Origin: Lautropia mirabilis
GTDB taxonomy: Bacteria; Pseudomonadota; Gammaproteobacteria; Burkholderiales; Burkholderiaceae_E
Direction of reading: 5' to 3'
Assembly: GCF_900637555.1 (NCBI RefSeq)
Contig: NZ_LR134378.1
Coordinates: forward strand, 2,676,001-2,740,000
Length of the DNA: 64,000 bases
Below the pieces are notes generated by a model. That model saw only the letters and a list, made by a program, of their open reading frames with translations. It made no database searches and was not told the DNA's origin. Position numbers and translations under genes: made by a program. Shown piece by piece: positions 46,041 through 53,716 of this stretch. How positions within the stretch are numbered: position 1 is the stretch's first letter; the number at the start of each line of letters is the position of its first letter.

Positions 46041-46150
46041 CCGATCGCTGGAGAATGTCGTTGTTCAGCCGCAACGGTGACTTCCTCAGTCACCGGCTGA
46101 ATTCCTCCCTGGTTGGTTTTTTGCCCGGACTTCGGTCCGGGCTTTTTTAT
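46040..46150 (+). ncRNA. Candidate small RNA with bulged hairpin and terminator
   Basis: On the plus strand a bulged hairpin (TTCAGCC 46064-46070 with GGCTGAA 46095-46101; inner GGTGACT 46076-46082 with AGTCACC 46088-46094) is followed by a rho-independent terminator at 46123-46148. No plus-strand gene lies in the preceding 2 kb, so the terminator must end a non-coding transcript. The 5' end near 46040 is a guess; no promoter could be fixed. I do not recognise the RNA family. Confidence 0.5.
46123..46148 (+). terminator. Strong rho-independent terminator, plus strand
   Basis: GCCCGGAC, a TTCG tetraloop and GTCCGGGC are followed by six T residues. On the minus strand the hairpin is followed by A residues, so it does not terminate the msrAB transcript. 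Confidence 0.92.
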
Positions 46151-46213
46151 GGCGGCGTGATCCCTTCAATGGGGCAGCCGGATGCCTTCACCGACCGCCC
46201 CGTCACGCCCTGA

Positions 46214-47911
46214 TCACTTCACGGCATCGACCAGGTTGCCGTAGCCCTCTTCGGCCATCTTCTCCAGCGGGATGAAGCGCAGGCTGGCACCGTTGATGCA
46301 GTAGCGCAGACCACCCTTGTCGCGCGGGCCGTCGGGGAACACGTGTCCCAGGTGCGAATCGGCGGCCTGGCTGCGCACCTCGACGCGCCGCATGTTGTAG
46401 CTGAGGTCCTCGTGCTCGGTGACGGCCGACGGCTGGATGGGCCGCGTGAAGCTGGGCCAGCCGCAGCCGGAATCGAACTTGTCCTTCGAGCTGAAGAGCG
46501 GCTGGCCGCTCACCACGTCCACGTAGATGCCGGGTGCAAACAGGTGGTCATACTCGTGCGTGAAGGCGCGCTCGGTGCCGCTTTGCTGCGTGACGCGGTA
46601 CTGCTCGGCGCTCAGGCGCTGCTTCAGCTCAGCATCGGAAGCCTTGCGGTAGCTGGCCACATCAAAGCCCCTGCCCACGGCGGCGGCTGCCGGCGGATTG
46701 CCCGCCGGCTTGCCCGGCAGCGGCTCGTCAGCCTTGCGCACGTCGATATGGCAGTAGCCGTTGGGGTTCTTGGCCAGATAGTCCTGGTGATATTCCTCGG
46801 CCTCGTAGAAGTTCTGCAGCGGCAGGTTCTCCACCACCAGCGGGCGGCTGTACTTCTGCTGCAGCGCATCCAGCGCCTGCTGGATGGTGGCCTTATCAGC
46901 CGCATCCGTGTAGTAGACGCCCGTGCGGTACTGTGCACCGCGGTCATTGCCCTGCTTGTTCAGGCTGGTGGGATCAATGATGCGGAAGTAGTACTGCAGG
47001 ATGTCGGCCAGGCTCAGGCGGTCGGCGTCATAGGTCACCTTCACCGTCTCGGCATGGCCCGCGCCACGGATCACGTCCTCGTAGCTGGGGTTCTGCGTGC
47101 GCCCGTTGGCATAGCCCGATACGGCATCCACCACGCCCGGGATGCGCTGGAAATAGGCTTCCACGCCCCAGAAGCAGCCGCCGGCCAGATAGATGGTCTT
47201 GGTATTCATGACTTTCGATGATTTTTGCGAATCCGGTTGATAGAAGGAGGCACGCTCGGCCTGTGCCAGCCGTGCCAGATCGGCCTCGGGGTCCTCGATG
47301 AGGGCCAGCGCCTGTGCTTCGGACAGGCGCCCGCGCACCACCCGCGCCACGCCGCCATCGGCATCCAGCAGCACCCACGAAGGATACACCCGCACGCCCA
47401 GCTGCCGCGCCAGCAGGCCGCCCACATCCAGCAGCACCGGCATGGCCGGATAGTCCAGCCCGCCATACCACGTCACGAAGTCGGCCTGCGGCTTCTCGTG
47501 CAGGAAGCCGGGCGAGGCCAGTGTGACCAGATTCACCGCCGACGAGAAGCGTTCATCGGTGGCCCAGGCATTGGTGTCGGCCAGTTCCGACAGACACAGC
47601 GGGCACCAGCTGGCCCAGAACTTCACCAGCGTGGGCCGGCCAGGCTTGATGTAGGTGGTGGCCGGCTTGTCGGCCACGTCCTTCAGCTTCTGCAGATAGG
47701 CCAGCGGCAAGCCCACCGGCTGCTCGGGAGCACCATCGGAGGCTTGCGCCGCACCTGCCGCGCCACCGCCCTGCGCCGTCGCGGCCTTGTCCGCCGACGC
47801 CGGCGGCGTGCCGTGCGATGGCGAAGCACCGCTGTAGAAGGACCAGAACATCACGGCCAGCAGGACCAGCAGCAGCAGGTTCCTGGGCGTGAGCAGTCGT
47901 CTCATGATCAT
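46214..47911 (-). CDS. msrAB: Thioredoxin-MsrA-MsrB fusion, PilB/MsrAB type
   Basis: A 565-residue envelope protein that repairs oxidised methionine. A signal anchor (about 13-32) is followed by a thioredoxin-like domain with WASWCPLC (about 90-97), an MsrA domain starting near 234 with the active-site [10 protein letters not shown], and an MsrB domain with CGWPSFTRP and the catalytic [11 protein letters not shown] near the end. The three-domain order matches Neisseria PilB, in which the thioredoxin-like domain recycles the two reductases using electrons from a DsbD-type protein; a DsbD-like gene is 3 kb away. Periplasmic or membrane-bound location is inferred. Confidence 0.94.
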   Translation of the reverse strand: MIMRRLLTPRNLLLLVLLAVMFWSFYSGASPSHGTPPASADKAATAQGGGAAGAAQASDGAPEQPVGLPLAYLQKLKDVADKPATTYIKPGRPTLVKFWASWCPLCLSELADTNAWATDERFSSAVNLVTLASPGFLHEKPQADFVTWYGGLDYPAMPVLLDVGGLLARQLGVRVYPSWVLLDADGGVARVVRGRLSEAQALALIEDPEADLARLAQAERASFYQPDSQKSSKVMNTKTIYLAGGCFWGVEAYFQRIPGVVDAVSGYANGRTQNPSYEDVIRGAGHAETVKVTYDADRLSLADILQYYFRIIDPTSLNKQGNDRGAQYRTGVYYTDAADKATIQQALDALQQKYSRPLVVENLPLQNFYEAEEYHQDYLAKNPNGYCHIDVRKADEPLPGKPAGNPPAAAAVGRGFDVASYRKASDAELKQRLSAEQYRVTQQSGTERAFTHEYDHLFAPGIYVDVVSGQPLFSSKDKFDSGCGWPSFTRPIQPSAVTEHEDLSYNMRRVEVRSQAADSHLGHVFPDGPRDKGGLRYCINGASLRFIPLEKMAEEGYGNLVDAVK

Positions 47912-48129
47912 TTCCTCACTGGGAAAGGCCCGAGCGGCGCCTTGCGGCTGCCGTGCGCAGGTCCTTTCCTGAAGCGGGGCCGCCCCCGTGGCGGCCCGAT
48001 ATGCACTTCGTCGTTTCGACTGCCGGCCAGATTACAGGAAATCGACCAAGACAGCAGTCCGTGAGGAAATTCGGGGGTCAGGCCGCCCGGACCACCCAGG
48101 CCCGGACAGCGGCCCTTGCGGGCAACGGA

Positions 48130-49188
48130 TCAGGCCGCCGCCTGCCGGTCGGCCTCCGACGTGAAGGCGTCGGCGTAGAAATCGGCCCCATCCAGCCCGC
48201 ACTGCGCCACGAAGTCGCGTCGTGCCGATTCCACCATCACCGGCACGCCACAGGCATAGACCTCGTGCCCCGACATGTCGGGCAGATCGGCCATCACGGC
48301 CAGGTGCACGAAACCGGTACGCCCCGTCCAGCCATCCTCGAGCTTCGCATCCGACAGCACCGGCACATACTGGAAGTCGGCCAGATCCTTTTCCCACTGG
48401 CGGCACAGCGCGTCGTGGTAGAGGTCGGCCGGACGCCGTCCGCCCCAGTACAGCCGCACCGGCCGCCGGAAGCGGCCGGCCGCCTGCAGCGCCGTGATCC
48501 GCTCCACAATGGCCTTGATGGGCGCAAAGCCCGTGCCGCTGGCCAGCAGCACCACCGCCTTGTCACTGTCCTCGCGCAGGAAGAAGGTGCCGAACGGCCC
48601 CTCCAGCCGGAAGATCTCGCGCTCCTTCAGTGGCGGCCGCGAGCCCACCCCGAACACCCGGTCGGTGAAATGCCCGCCCGGCAGGTGGCGGATGTGCAGC
48701 TCCACGTCCTCCATCGTGCCGGGCGCCGTGGCCATGGAATAGCTGCGCCGCACGCCGTCGGGGAAGATCAGATCCACGTACTGGCCGGCCAGATACTCCA
48801 GTCGCTCGGAAAACGGCAGCTGCAGCCGGATACAGCGCACGTCCGGTGCCAGCGCCTCGATGGAGCGCACCCGACAGGGCAGCTTGCGCACCGGGATGTC
48901 GCTGGCCCCGTCCACCACCGCCGCCTCGATGGTGAGGTCCGACGTGGGCGTGGCCGTGCACAGCAGCGCATAGCCCCGCGTCATCTCTTCCGACGACAGC
49001 GCCGACGGCAGGTGCTTGCCCTGCTCTACACTACCGTCCGTCACCAGCGACTTGCACGCCCCACAGGCGCCGTCCTTGCAGCCATAGGGCAGCACGATGC
49101 CCTGGTCCAGTGCGGCTTCCAGCACCGTGGTGCCAATGTCCACCTTGAACTGGCGGCCACTGGGCGAGATCGTCACGTTGTAAGTCAT
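48130..49188 (-). CDS. 2Fe-2S ferredoxin-NAD(P)H reductase
   Basis: A 352-residue flavoprotein electron-transfer component. The N-terminal 2Fe-2S domain has the plant-type pattern C-x4-C-x2-C (YGCKDGACGACKS) with the fourth cysteine in ALLCTATP. An FAD domain (RSYSMATAPG) and an NAD(P) domain (LLASGTGFAPIKAIVE) follow. In Burkholderiales such proteins are often called CDP-6-deoxy-delta-3,4-glucoseen reductase, but no deoxysugar genes are near, so the natural oxygenase or reductase partner is unknown. It is divergent from the epimerase-like gene. Confidence 0.9.
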   Translation of the reverse strand: MTYNVTISPSGRQFKVDIGTTVLEAALDQGIVLPYGCKDGACGACKSLVTDGSVEQGKHLPSALSSEEMTRGYALLCTATPTSDLTIEAAVVDGASDIPVRKLPCRVRSIEALAPDVRCIRLQLPFSERLEYLAGQYVDLIFPDGVRRSYSMATAPGTMEDVELHIRHLPGGHFTDRVFGVGSRPPLKEREIFRLEGPFGTFFLREDSDKAVVLLASGTGFAPIKAIVERITALQAAGRFRRPVRLYWGGRRPADLYHDALCRQWEKDLADFQYVPVLSDAKLEDGWTGRTGFVHLAVMADLPDMSGHEVYACGVPVMVESARRDFVAQCGLDGADFYADAFTSEADRQAAA

Positions 49189-49214
49189 GTCAGTTCCCCC
49201 GTAAGGATTGGCGC

Positions 49215-50381
49215 ATGATCAAGAAGAAAGGCCAAACCCCGCATTATCGCCCAGTTCCCCGGCGTTTCCGCCGTCAACGATTGTTGATCATCGGCTGCGG
49301 CGACATCGGCCAGCGCGTGGTGCAGCAGCTGCACCACGGCTGGCAGGTCATCGGCGTGGCACGCAGCGACGAGACCCTGCAGAAGATCCGCGCAGCGGGC
49401 GCCATGGCCATGCAGGCTGATGACGCCCACCGCCTGGCCCGCTGGGCCACCCACATCCTGCACGCCGCCCCGCCCGCCAGCCGCGACGGCGAAGTGACCG
49501 ACCGGCTGACACGAGGCTGGCTGCAGGCGCTGACCCGGGCGCGTGGCCAGCGCGCCAGCAAAGCTTCCCGCCCGGGCCGCGCCCACCGTCTGGGCGCCCG
49601 GTCGATGGGAACATTGCTTGCCGTGCCCGCCCCCGCCACCCAGGCCCGGAGCCGGAGCCAGCACCAGCACGCCCCAGCCCCACGCCTTGTCTACCTGTCC
49701 ACCACCGGCGTCTACGGCGACCGGGGCGGCGCCTTCACCCGCGAGTCCGACACGCTGCAGCCGCTGACCGACCGCGCCCGCCGCCGGGTGGATGCCGAGC
49801 GGCAGGTGCGCTTTGGCATCCATTGCCCTGACGGTTCCAACGCGGGCAGCCGTCGCGCTGATGCCCCCCACGCCGACAGTACGCGCTCGGACGGCGCCCA
49901 CCGGGACAGTGCCCGCCTCTCTGGGCCGCGCCACCATCACCTTCAGCAGCCGCCGCTGCCCGCCCTGGTTCTGCGCGTGCCCGGCATCTACGCCGCCGAC
50001 CGCCTGCCTGTGGAGCGCCTGCGCCAGCAGGTGCCGGCCTTGGTGCCGGCCGACGACGTGATCACCAACCACATCCACGCCGACGACCTGGCCCGCATTG
50101 CCCGCACCGCCCTGCTGCGCGGCCCGCGCCAGCGCGTCATCAACGCCGTGGACGACAGCCAGATGACCCTGGGCGACTACCTGGACCAGGTGGCCGACCG
50201 CCTGGGCCTGCCCCGCCCCCCGCGCCACTCGCGCGCCGAACTGGCCCGGACCCTGTCCGAAGCGCGGATGAGCTTCATGCGCGAATCCCGCCGGCTGGAC
50301 ACCCGCCGCCTGAAGCGCGAGCTGCGCGTGCGGCTGCAGTGGCCAACCGTGGCGGAGTTTCTCGCCAGAGCGCCTCTCTGA
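49215..50381 (+). CDS. NAD-dependent epimerase/dehydratase-like protein
   Basis: A 388-residue protein of the extended SDR type resembling YeeZ-like proteins. The Rossmann motif is LLIIGCGDIGQRVVQQL (about 23-39), YLSTTGVYGDRGG marks the catalytic strand, and VLRVPGIYAADRLP with HIHADDLARIA are the substrate-domain signatures. Two Arg/Ala/His-rich low-complexity insertions (about 110-155 and 198-245) break up the fold. The usual YxxxK catalytic motif is not clear, so catalysis is uncertain. Start at 49215 (MIKKKGQTPHY) is followed by a basic leader. Confidence 0.82.
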   Translation: MIKKKGQTPHYRPVPRRFRRQRLLIIGCGDIGQRVVQQLHHGWQVIGVARSDETLQKIRAAGAMAMQADDAHRLARWATHILHAAPPASRDGEVTDRLTRGWLQALTRARGQRASKASRPGRAHRLGARSMGTLLAVPAPATQARSRSQHQHAPAPRLVYLSTTGVYGDRGGAFTRESDTLQPLTDRARRRVDAERQVRFGIHCPDGSNAGSRRADAPHADSTRSDGAHRDSARLSGPRHHHLQQPPLPALVLRVPGIYAADRLPVERLRQQVPALVPADDVITNHIHADDLARIARTALLRGPRQRVINAVDDSQMTLGDYLDQVADRLGLPRPPRHSRAELARTLSEARMSFMRESRRLDTRRLKRELRVRLQWPTVAEFLARAPL

Positions 50382-50513
50382 GGCCCATCCGTCACCCGGA
50401 AACGCCCATTCACCCTGCCACTGTCTCGCCCCAGCCGCACGCTGGCAGGCCCGCATTCGACAGACTTGCCAAACAGCCCCGGTTTCGGGTTAGAATCGCA
50501 GGCTCAACACCAA

Positions 50514-50589
50514 GCCGGTGTAGCTCAGTTGGTAGAGCAGCGCATTCGTAATGCGAAGGTCGGGAGTTCGACTCTCTTCACCGGCACCA
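50514..50589 (+). tRNA. tRNA-Thr (anticodon CGT)
   Basis: A 76-nt cloverleaf with acceptor GCCGGTG/CACCGGC, D stem GCTC/GAGC, anticodon loop TTCGTAA with anticodon CGT at 50547-50549, T loop TTCGACT and encoded CCA. The first anticodon-stem pair is a G-A mismatch. The anticodon reads the threonine codon ACG. TAGAAT at 50491-50496 is a likely -10. Confidence 0.95.
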
Positions 50590-50597
50590 AATTCCAG

Positions 50598-50628
50598 AAG
50601 GCCACCCTCGCGGTGGCCTTTTGCTTTT
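50598..50628 (+). terminator. Terminator after tRNA-Thr
   Basis: AAGGCCACC (50598-50606) pairs with GGTGGCCTT (50612-50620) and runs into TTGCTTTT, starting 9 bp after the tRNA. Confidence 0.85.
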
Positions 50629-50960
50629 CCGGCGCCACGTCTACCTTGCCAGGCCCTCTGCTGCCAGTCACGCAGGCGCACTGCGGCGCATGAGCGGCAA
50701 GGGATGCGGCCTCCTCCTCTGCCCTGAATCCATGGCACGGCTTGAAACAGGGCTGAGGCCCGAGTGCCCCGCCACTTCGCAAGCCTGAAGCCACCATGCG
50801 GTTTCCAACGGCGAGGCTCCGCGTACCCGCCACATCCCGGACCATGGACCCGCCACATTGCTTGAGGCGAGCGGCTCCGCACGCCTTTCCTCCCCCAGGT
50901 CCATCTGCCTTCGGGAACCTGACCGCCACAACCTACCGTCGCCAGGCACTCCATTATCAA
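50629..50960. other. Gene-free region between tRNA-Thr and the ubiU regulatory region
   Basis: About 330 bp of GC-rich DNA with overlapping open frames in several directions but no recognisable protein, RNA or repeat. I see nothing in it that I can name. Confidence 0.4.
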
Positions 50961-51069
50961 ATCAATCACAACTTAATATTCGCAACGGCCATCCATTCAC
51001 AACATATCAATCACACCTTAATATTCAAACCCACCCCACCATAACATCACGATCAATCACAACTCAACT
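50961..51069. repeat. Three direct repeats upstream of ubiU
   Basis: ATCAATCACAACTTAATATT at 50961-50980, ATCAATCACACCTTAATATT at 51006-51025 and the partial ATCAATCACAACT at 51052-51064 are spaced 45 and 46 bp apart. They sit in an abruptly AT-rich block 145-250 bp before ubiU. The regular spacing suggests binding sites for a transcription factor. Confidence 0.7.
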
Positions 51070-51122
51070 TCCCTATCGATCATCAGTTAATAAATGAGAT
51101 TTCCGCATATAACTCCCTCCAT

Positions 51123-51136
51123 TTGATCCGGATCAA
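51123..51136 (+). promoter_or_regulatory. FNR/ANR box upstream of ubiU
   Basis: TTGATCCGGATCAA is a perfect FNR-type palindrome (TTGAT-N4-ATCAA), 76 bp before the ubiU start. FNR-type activation of ubiUVT under anoxia fits the role of these genes in oxygen-independent ubiquinone synthesis. Confidence 0.88.
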
Positions 51137-51212
51137 CGGCCATGCCTTGAGCCGAAAATCCTCCTGCACTATGATCGACAGGCTTTCACCGTCGAAATTA
51201 CAGGGAGAGATA

Positions 51213-52220
51213 ATGCGAAGGATTCCGGAACTGGTATGCCCTGCGGGCAACCTGCCTGCCCTGAAGACGGCGGTGGACAATGGCGCAGACACGGTCTACA
51301 TGGGGCTGAAGGACGCCACCAACGCGCGCAATTTCCCGGGGCTCAATTTCGACATGAAATCCGCCCAGGAAGGCGTGGCCTATGCCCATGCGCGCGGTCG
51401 CCAGGTGCTCATGGCCATCAACACCTTTGCGCAGGCAGGTGAAGTGAAGCGCTGGCATGCTGCGGTCGATACCGCCGTGCTGCTGGGCGCCGACGCCATC
51501 ATCGTGGCGGATCCGGCCATCATGGCCTATGCCCGTGATCGCCACCCTGACCTGCGGCTGCACATGTCGGTACAGGGGTCGGCCACCAATTACGAGGCCA
51601 TCAACCTCATGAAGGAGCTGTTCGGCATCCGTCGCGCCGTGCTGCCCCGCGTGCTCACCCTCAGCCAGGTCAAGCACGTCATCGAAAACACCGACGTGGA
51701 AATCGAGGTGTTCGGCTTTGGCAGCCTGTGCGTGATGGTGGAAGGCCGCTGCATCCTGTCCAGCTACGCCACGGGCGAATCGCCCAACATGCAAGGCGTG
51801 TGCTCGCCCGCCAAGGCCGTGCGGTGGGAACAGCTGCCCGACCGCATGGACGTGCGGCTCAACCACGTCCTCATTGACCGCTACAACCCGCAGGAACCGG
51901 CTGGCTACCCCACGCTGTGCAAGGGCCGCTTCGAGGTGAACGACGCCACGTATTACGCGCTGGAAGAGCCCACCAGCCTGAACGTGCTGGAAATGCTGCC
52001 GGATCTCATCGGCATCGGCGTGGCCGCCATCAAGGTGGAGGGCCGCCAGCGCAGCCCCACCTACACCGCCCAGGTCACCCACACCCTACGCAAGGCGCTG
52101 GATGCTGCCGCGGCCGACCCGTCGCACTTCCGAGTCGATCCGATCTGGAACAAAACCCTGGGCAAGGTATCCGAAGGACACCAGACCACCCTGGGCGCCT
52201 ACAACCGGCCGTGGAAATGA
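51213..52220 (+). CDS. ubiU: O2-independent ubiquinone biosynthesis protein UbiU
   Basis: A 335-residue U32-peptidase-family protein. With UbiV it carries out the hydroxylations of ubiquinone synthesis without oxygen, using prephenate as oxygen donor. The U32 start ELVCPAGNLPALKTAVDNGA is typical. The [4Fe-4S] cysteines are visible in GSLCVMVEGRC, MQGVC and PTLCKGRF. AGGGAGAG at 51202-51209 precedes the ATG at 51213; the longer upstream frame runs through the FNR box and is not coding. ubiV begins 13 bp downstream. Confidence 0.94.
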   Translation: MRRIPELVCPAGNLPALKTAVDNGADTVYMGLKDATNARNFPGLNFDMKSAQEGVAYAHARGRQVLMAINTFAQAGEVKRWHAAVDTAVLLGADAIIVADPAIMAYARDRHPDLRLHMSVQGSATNYEAINLMKELFGIRRAVLPRVLTLSQVKHVIENTDVEIEVFGFGSLCVMVEGRCILSSYATGESPNMQGVCSPAKAVRWEQLPDRMDVRLNHVLIDRYNPQEPAGYPTLCKGRFEVNDATYYALEEPTSLNVLEMLPDLIGIGVAAIKVEGRQRSPTYTAQVTHTLRKALDAAAADPSHFRVDPIWNKTLGKVSEGHQTTLGAYNRPWK

Positions 52221-52233
52221 GGAGACAGGCACG

Positions 52234-53172
52234 ATGAGCGAACCGATTCAATCCCGGAACCCGATCCGGCTGTCGCTGGGTCCCATCCAGTTCTTCTGGC
52301 AGAAGGAAACGCTGCTGGAGTTCTATGTCTCCATGCTGGATGCCCCGGTGGACACCATCTATCTGGGTGAAGTCGTGTGCTCACGCCGCCAGAAGATGCG
52401 CTTTGCCGACTGGTATGGCCTGGCCGAGAACCTGGCCGACAGCGGCAAGGAAGTCATCCTGTCGTCGCAGGTGCTGCTGGAAAGCGAGACCGACCTGCGG
52501 CGGCTGCGCAAGATCACCGGACAGGACCGCTTCAAGGTCGAGGCCAACGACATGGGCGCGGTACGGCTGGCCCGCGAGCACGATATCCCCTTCGTGGCCG
52601 GCGCCAGTCTCAACATCTACAACGAGACCACGCTGGGCGTGTTCCGCCAGCTGGGCGCGTTCCGCTGGGTGCCCCCCACCGAACTCAGCCACGACAAGCT
52701 GGCCACCATCCTGGCGGCCACCGAAGGCATCGAGACCGAACTGTTCGGCTGGGGCCGCATGCCGTTGGCCTACTCGTCACGCTGCTTCACCGCCCGCCAC
52801 TACAACCTCAATAAGGACCACTGCGAATTCCGCTGCCTGGACCATGAGGACGGCCTGGTGCTGAAGACCCGGGAAGGCAAGCCGTTCCTCACCATCAACG
52901 GCATCCAGACCATGTCCTACGGCAGCCAGACCCTGCTGCCGCACCACCAGGAACTGCAGGCCATGGGCGTGAGCCTGCTGCGGCTCTCGCCCCAGCTGCA
53001 CGACATGCCCGAGATCATCCGCCTGCACCGCGACGTGCTGGACGGCAAGGCCACCTGGGCCGACGTGCAGCCCGAACTCACCCGCCTGGCCGTGGGCACC
53101 CCTGTGGACGGCTACTGGCGCGGACTGCCCGGCATCGAGGCCCTGAAGGAGGAAAGCCATGCCCTTGCCTGA
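52234..53172 (+). CDS. ubiV: O2-independent ubiquinone biosynthesis protein UbiV
   Basis: A 312-residue U32-family partner of UbiU, forming a heterodimer in which each subunit has a [4Fe-4S] cluster. Characteristic segments are LSLGPIQFFWQKETLLEFY, YLGEVVCSRRQKMR, the KVEANDMGAVRLA segment and the cysteine-containing SSRCFTARHY followed by CEFRC. Start ATG at 52234 follows AGGAGA at 52219-52224. The end overlaps ubiT by 14 bp. Confidence 0.94.
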   Translation: MSEPIQSRNPIRLSLGPIQFFWQKETLLEFYVSMLDAPVDTIYLGEVVCSRRQKMRFADWYGLAENLADSGKEVILSSQVLLESETDLRRLRKITGQDRFKVEANDMGAVRLAREHDIPFVAGASLNIYNETTLGVFRQLGAFRWVPPTELSHDKLATILAATEGIETELFGWGRMPLAYSSRCFTARHYNLNKDHCEFRCLDHEDGLVLKTREGKPFLTINGIQTMSYGSQTLLPHHQELQAMGVSLLRLSPQLHDMPEIIRLHRDVLDGKATWADVQPELTRLAVGTPVDGYWRGLPGIEALKEESHALA

Positions 53173-53599
53173 AATCATCGCCCCCGCCTGGGTGAGCCGC
53201 ATCGTGGCCCACCTGCCCGGCCGGCCGCCGCGCCTTGCCTTGGTGCTGGCGCTGAACACCATGCTGAAGAAAGGCCTGCTGCCCGCCGACATGAGCCTCT
53301 TTGCCGGCCGGAAGTTCGAGATCGACGTGCTGGACGCCGGCATCAAGGTGCGCTTTGGCGCCGACGACCAGAAGTTCCTGGACCAGGACTATGAAGGCGC
53401 CCCCGACCTGCGACTGGCCGCCAACGGCATCGACTTCCTGCGCATGATGATGCGCGAGGAAGACCCCGACACCCTCTTCTTCAACCGCAAGCTGCGCATC
53501 GAGGGTGACACCGAACTGGGGCTCATCACCAAGAACCTGCTGGACAGCGTGGACTGGCCGTTCAGCCAGTGGCTGCTGAAACGGGGCATGTCGGCGTGA
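53159..53599 (+). CDS. ubiT: Ubiquinone biosynthesis accessory factor UbiT
   Basis: A 146-residue SCP2-domain protein, the anaerobic counterpart of UbiJ, thought to bind the hydrophobic ubiquinone intermediates. The SCP2 core GRKFEIDVLDAGIKVRFG and the ending GDTELGLITKNLLDSVDWPF are clear. It overlaps ubiV by 14 bp, which completes the FNR-boxed ubiU-ubiV-ubiT operon. Confidence 0.92.
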   Translation: MPLPEIIAPAWVSRIVAHLPGRPPRLALVLALNTMLKKGLLPADMSLFAGRKFEIDVLDAGIKVRFGADDQKFLDQDYEGAPDLRLAANGIDFLRMMMREEDPDTLFFNRKLRIEGDTELGLITKNLLDSVDWPFSQWLLKRGMSA

Positions 53600-53616
53600 G
53601 CTGAATGAAGATAGAC

Positions 53617-53642
53617 GTAATGTAAACGAGAATTGCACTTAT
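53617..53642 (+). promoter_or_regulatory. Weak Fur-box-like sequence before the TonB receptor
   Basis: GTAATGTAAACGAGAATTGC, about 75-100 bp before the receptor start, is AT-rich and partly matches the Fur hexamer consensus. The match is weak; it is proposed mainly because such receptors are usually iron-regulated. Confidence 0.3.
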
Positions 53643-53716
53643 ACTTGGGCGCTGACACATTGTGCAGTCCATGCGGGCTGCCCTTGGCCATTCCACCCCG
53701 TTCCGACGCCCAAGAC

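Noticed and set aside
45884-46093. Minus-strand 69-codon frame before msrAB
   Set aside because: No similarity or ribosome site, and it overlaps the conserved-looking plus-strand hairpin of the candidate RNA.
51123-51212. N-terminal extension of UbiU from the TTG at 51123
   Set aside because: The frame runs through the FNR box, the extra residues match nothing in the family, and a good ribosome binding site precedes the ATG at 51213.
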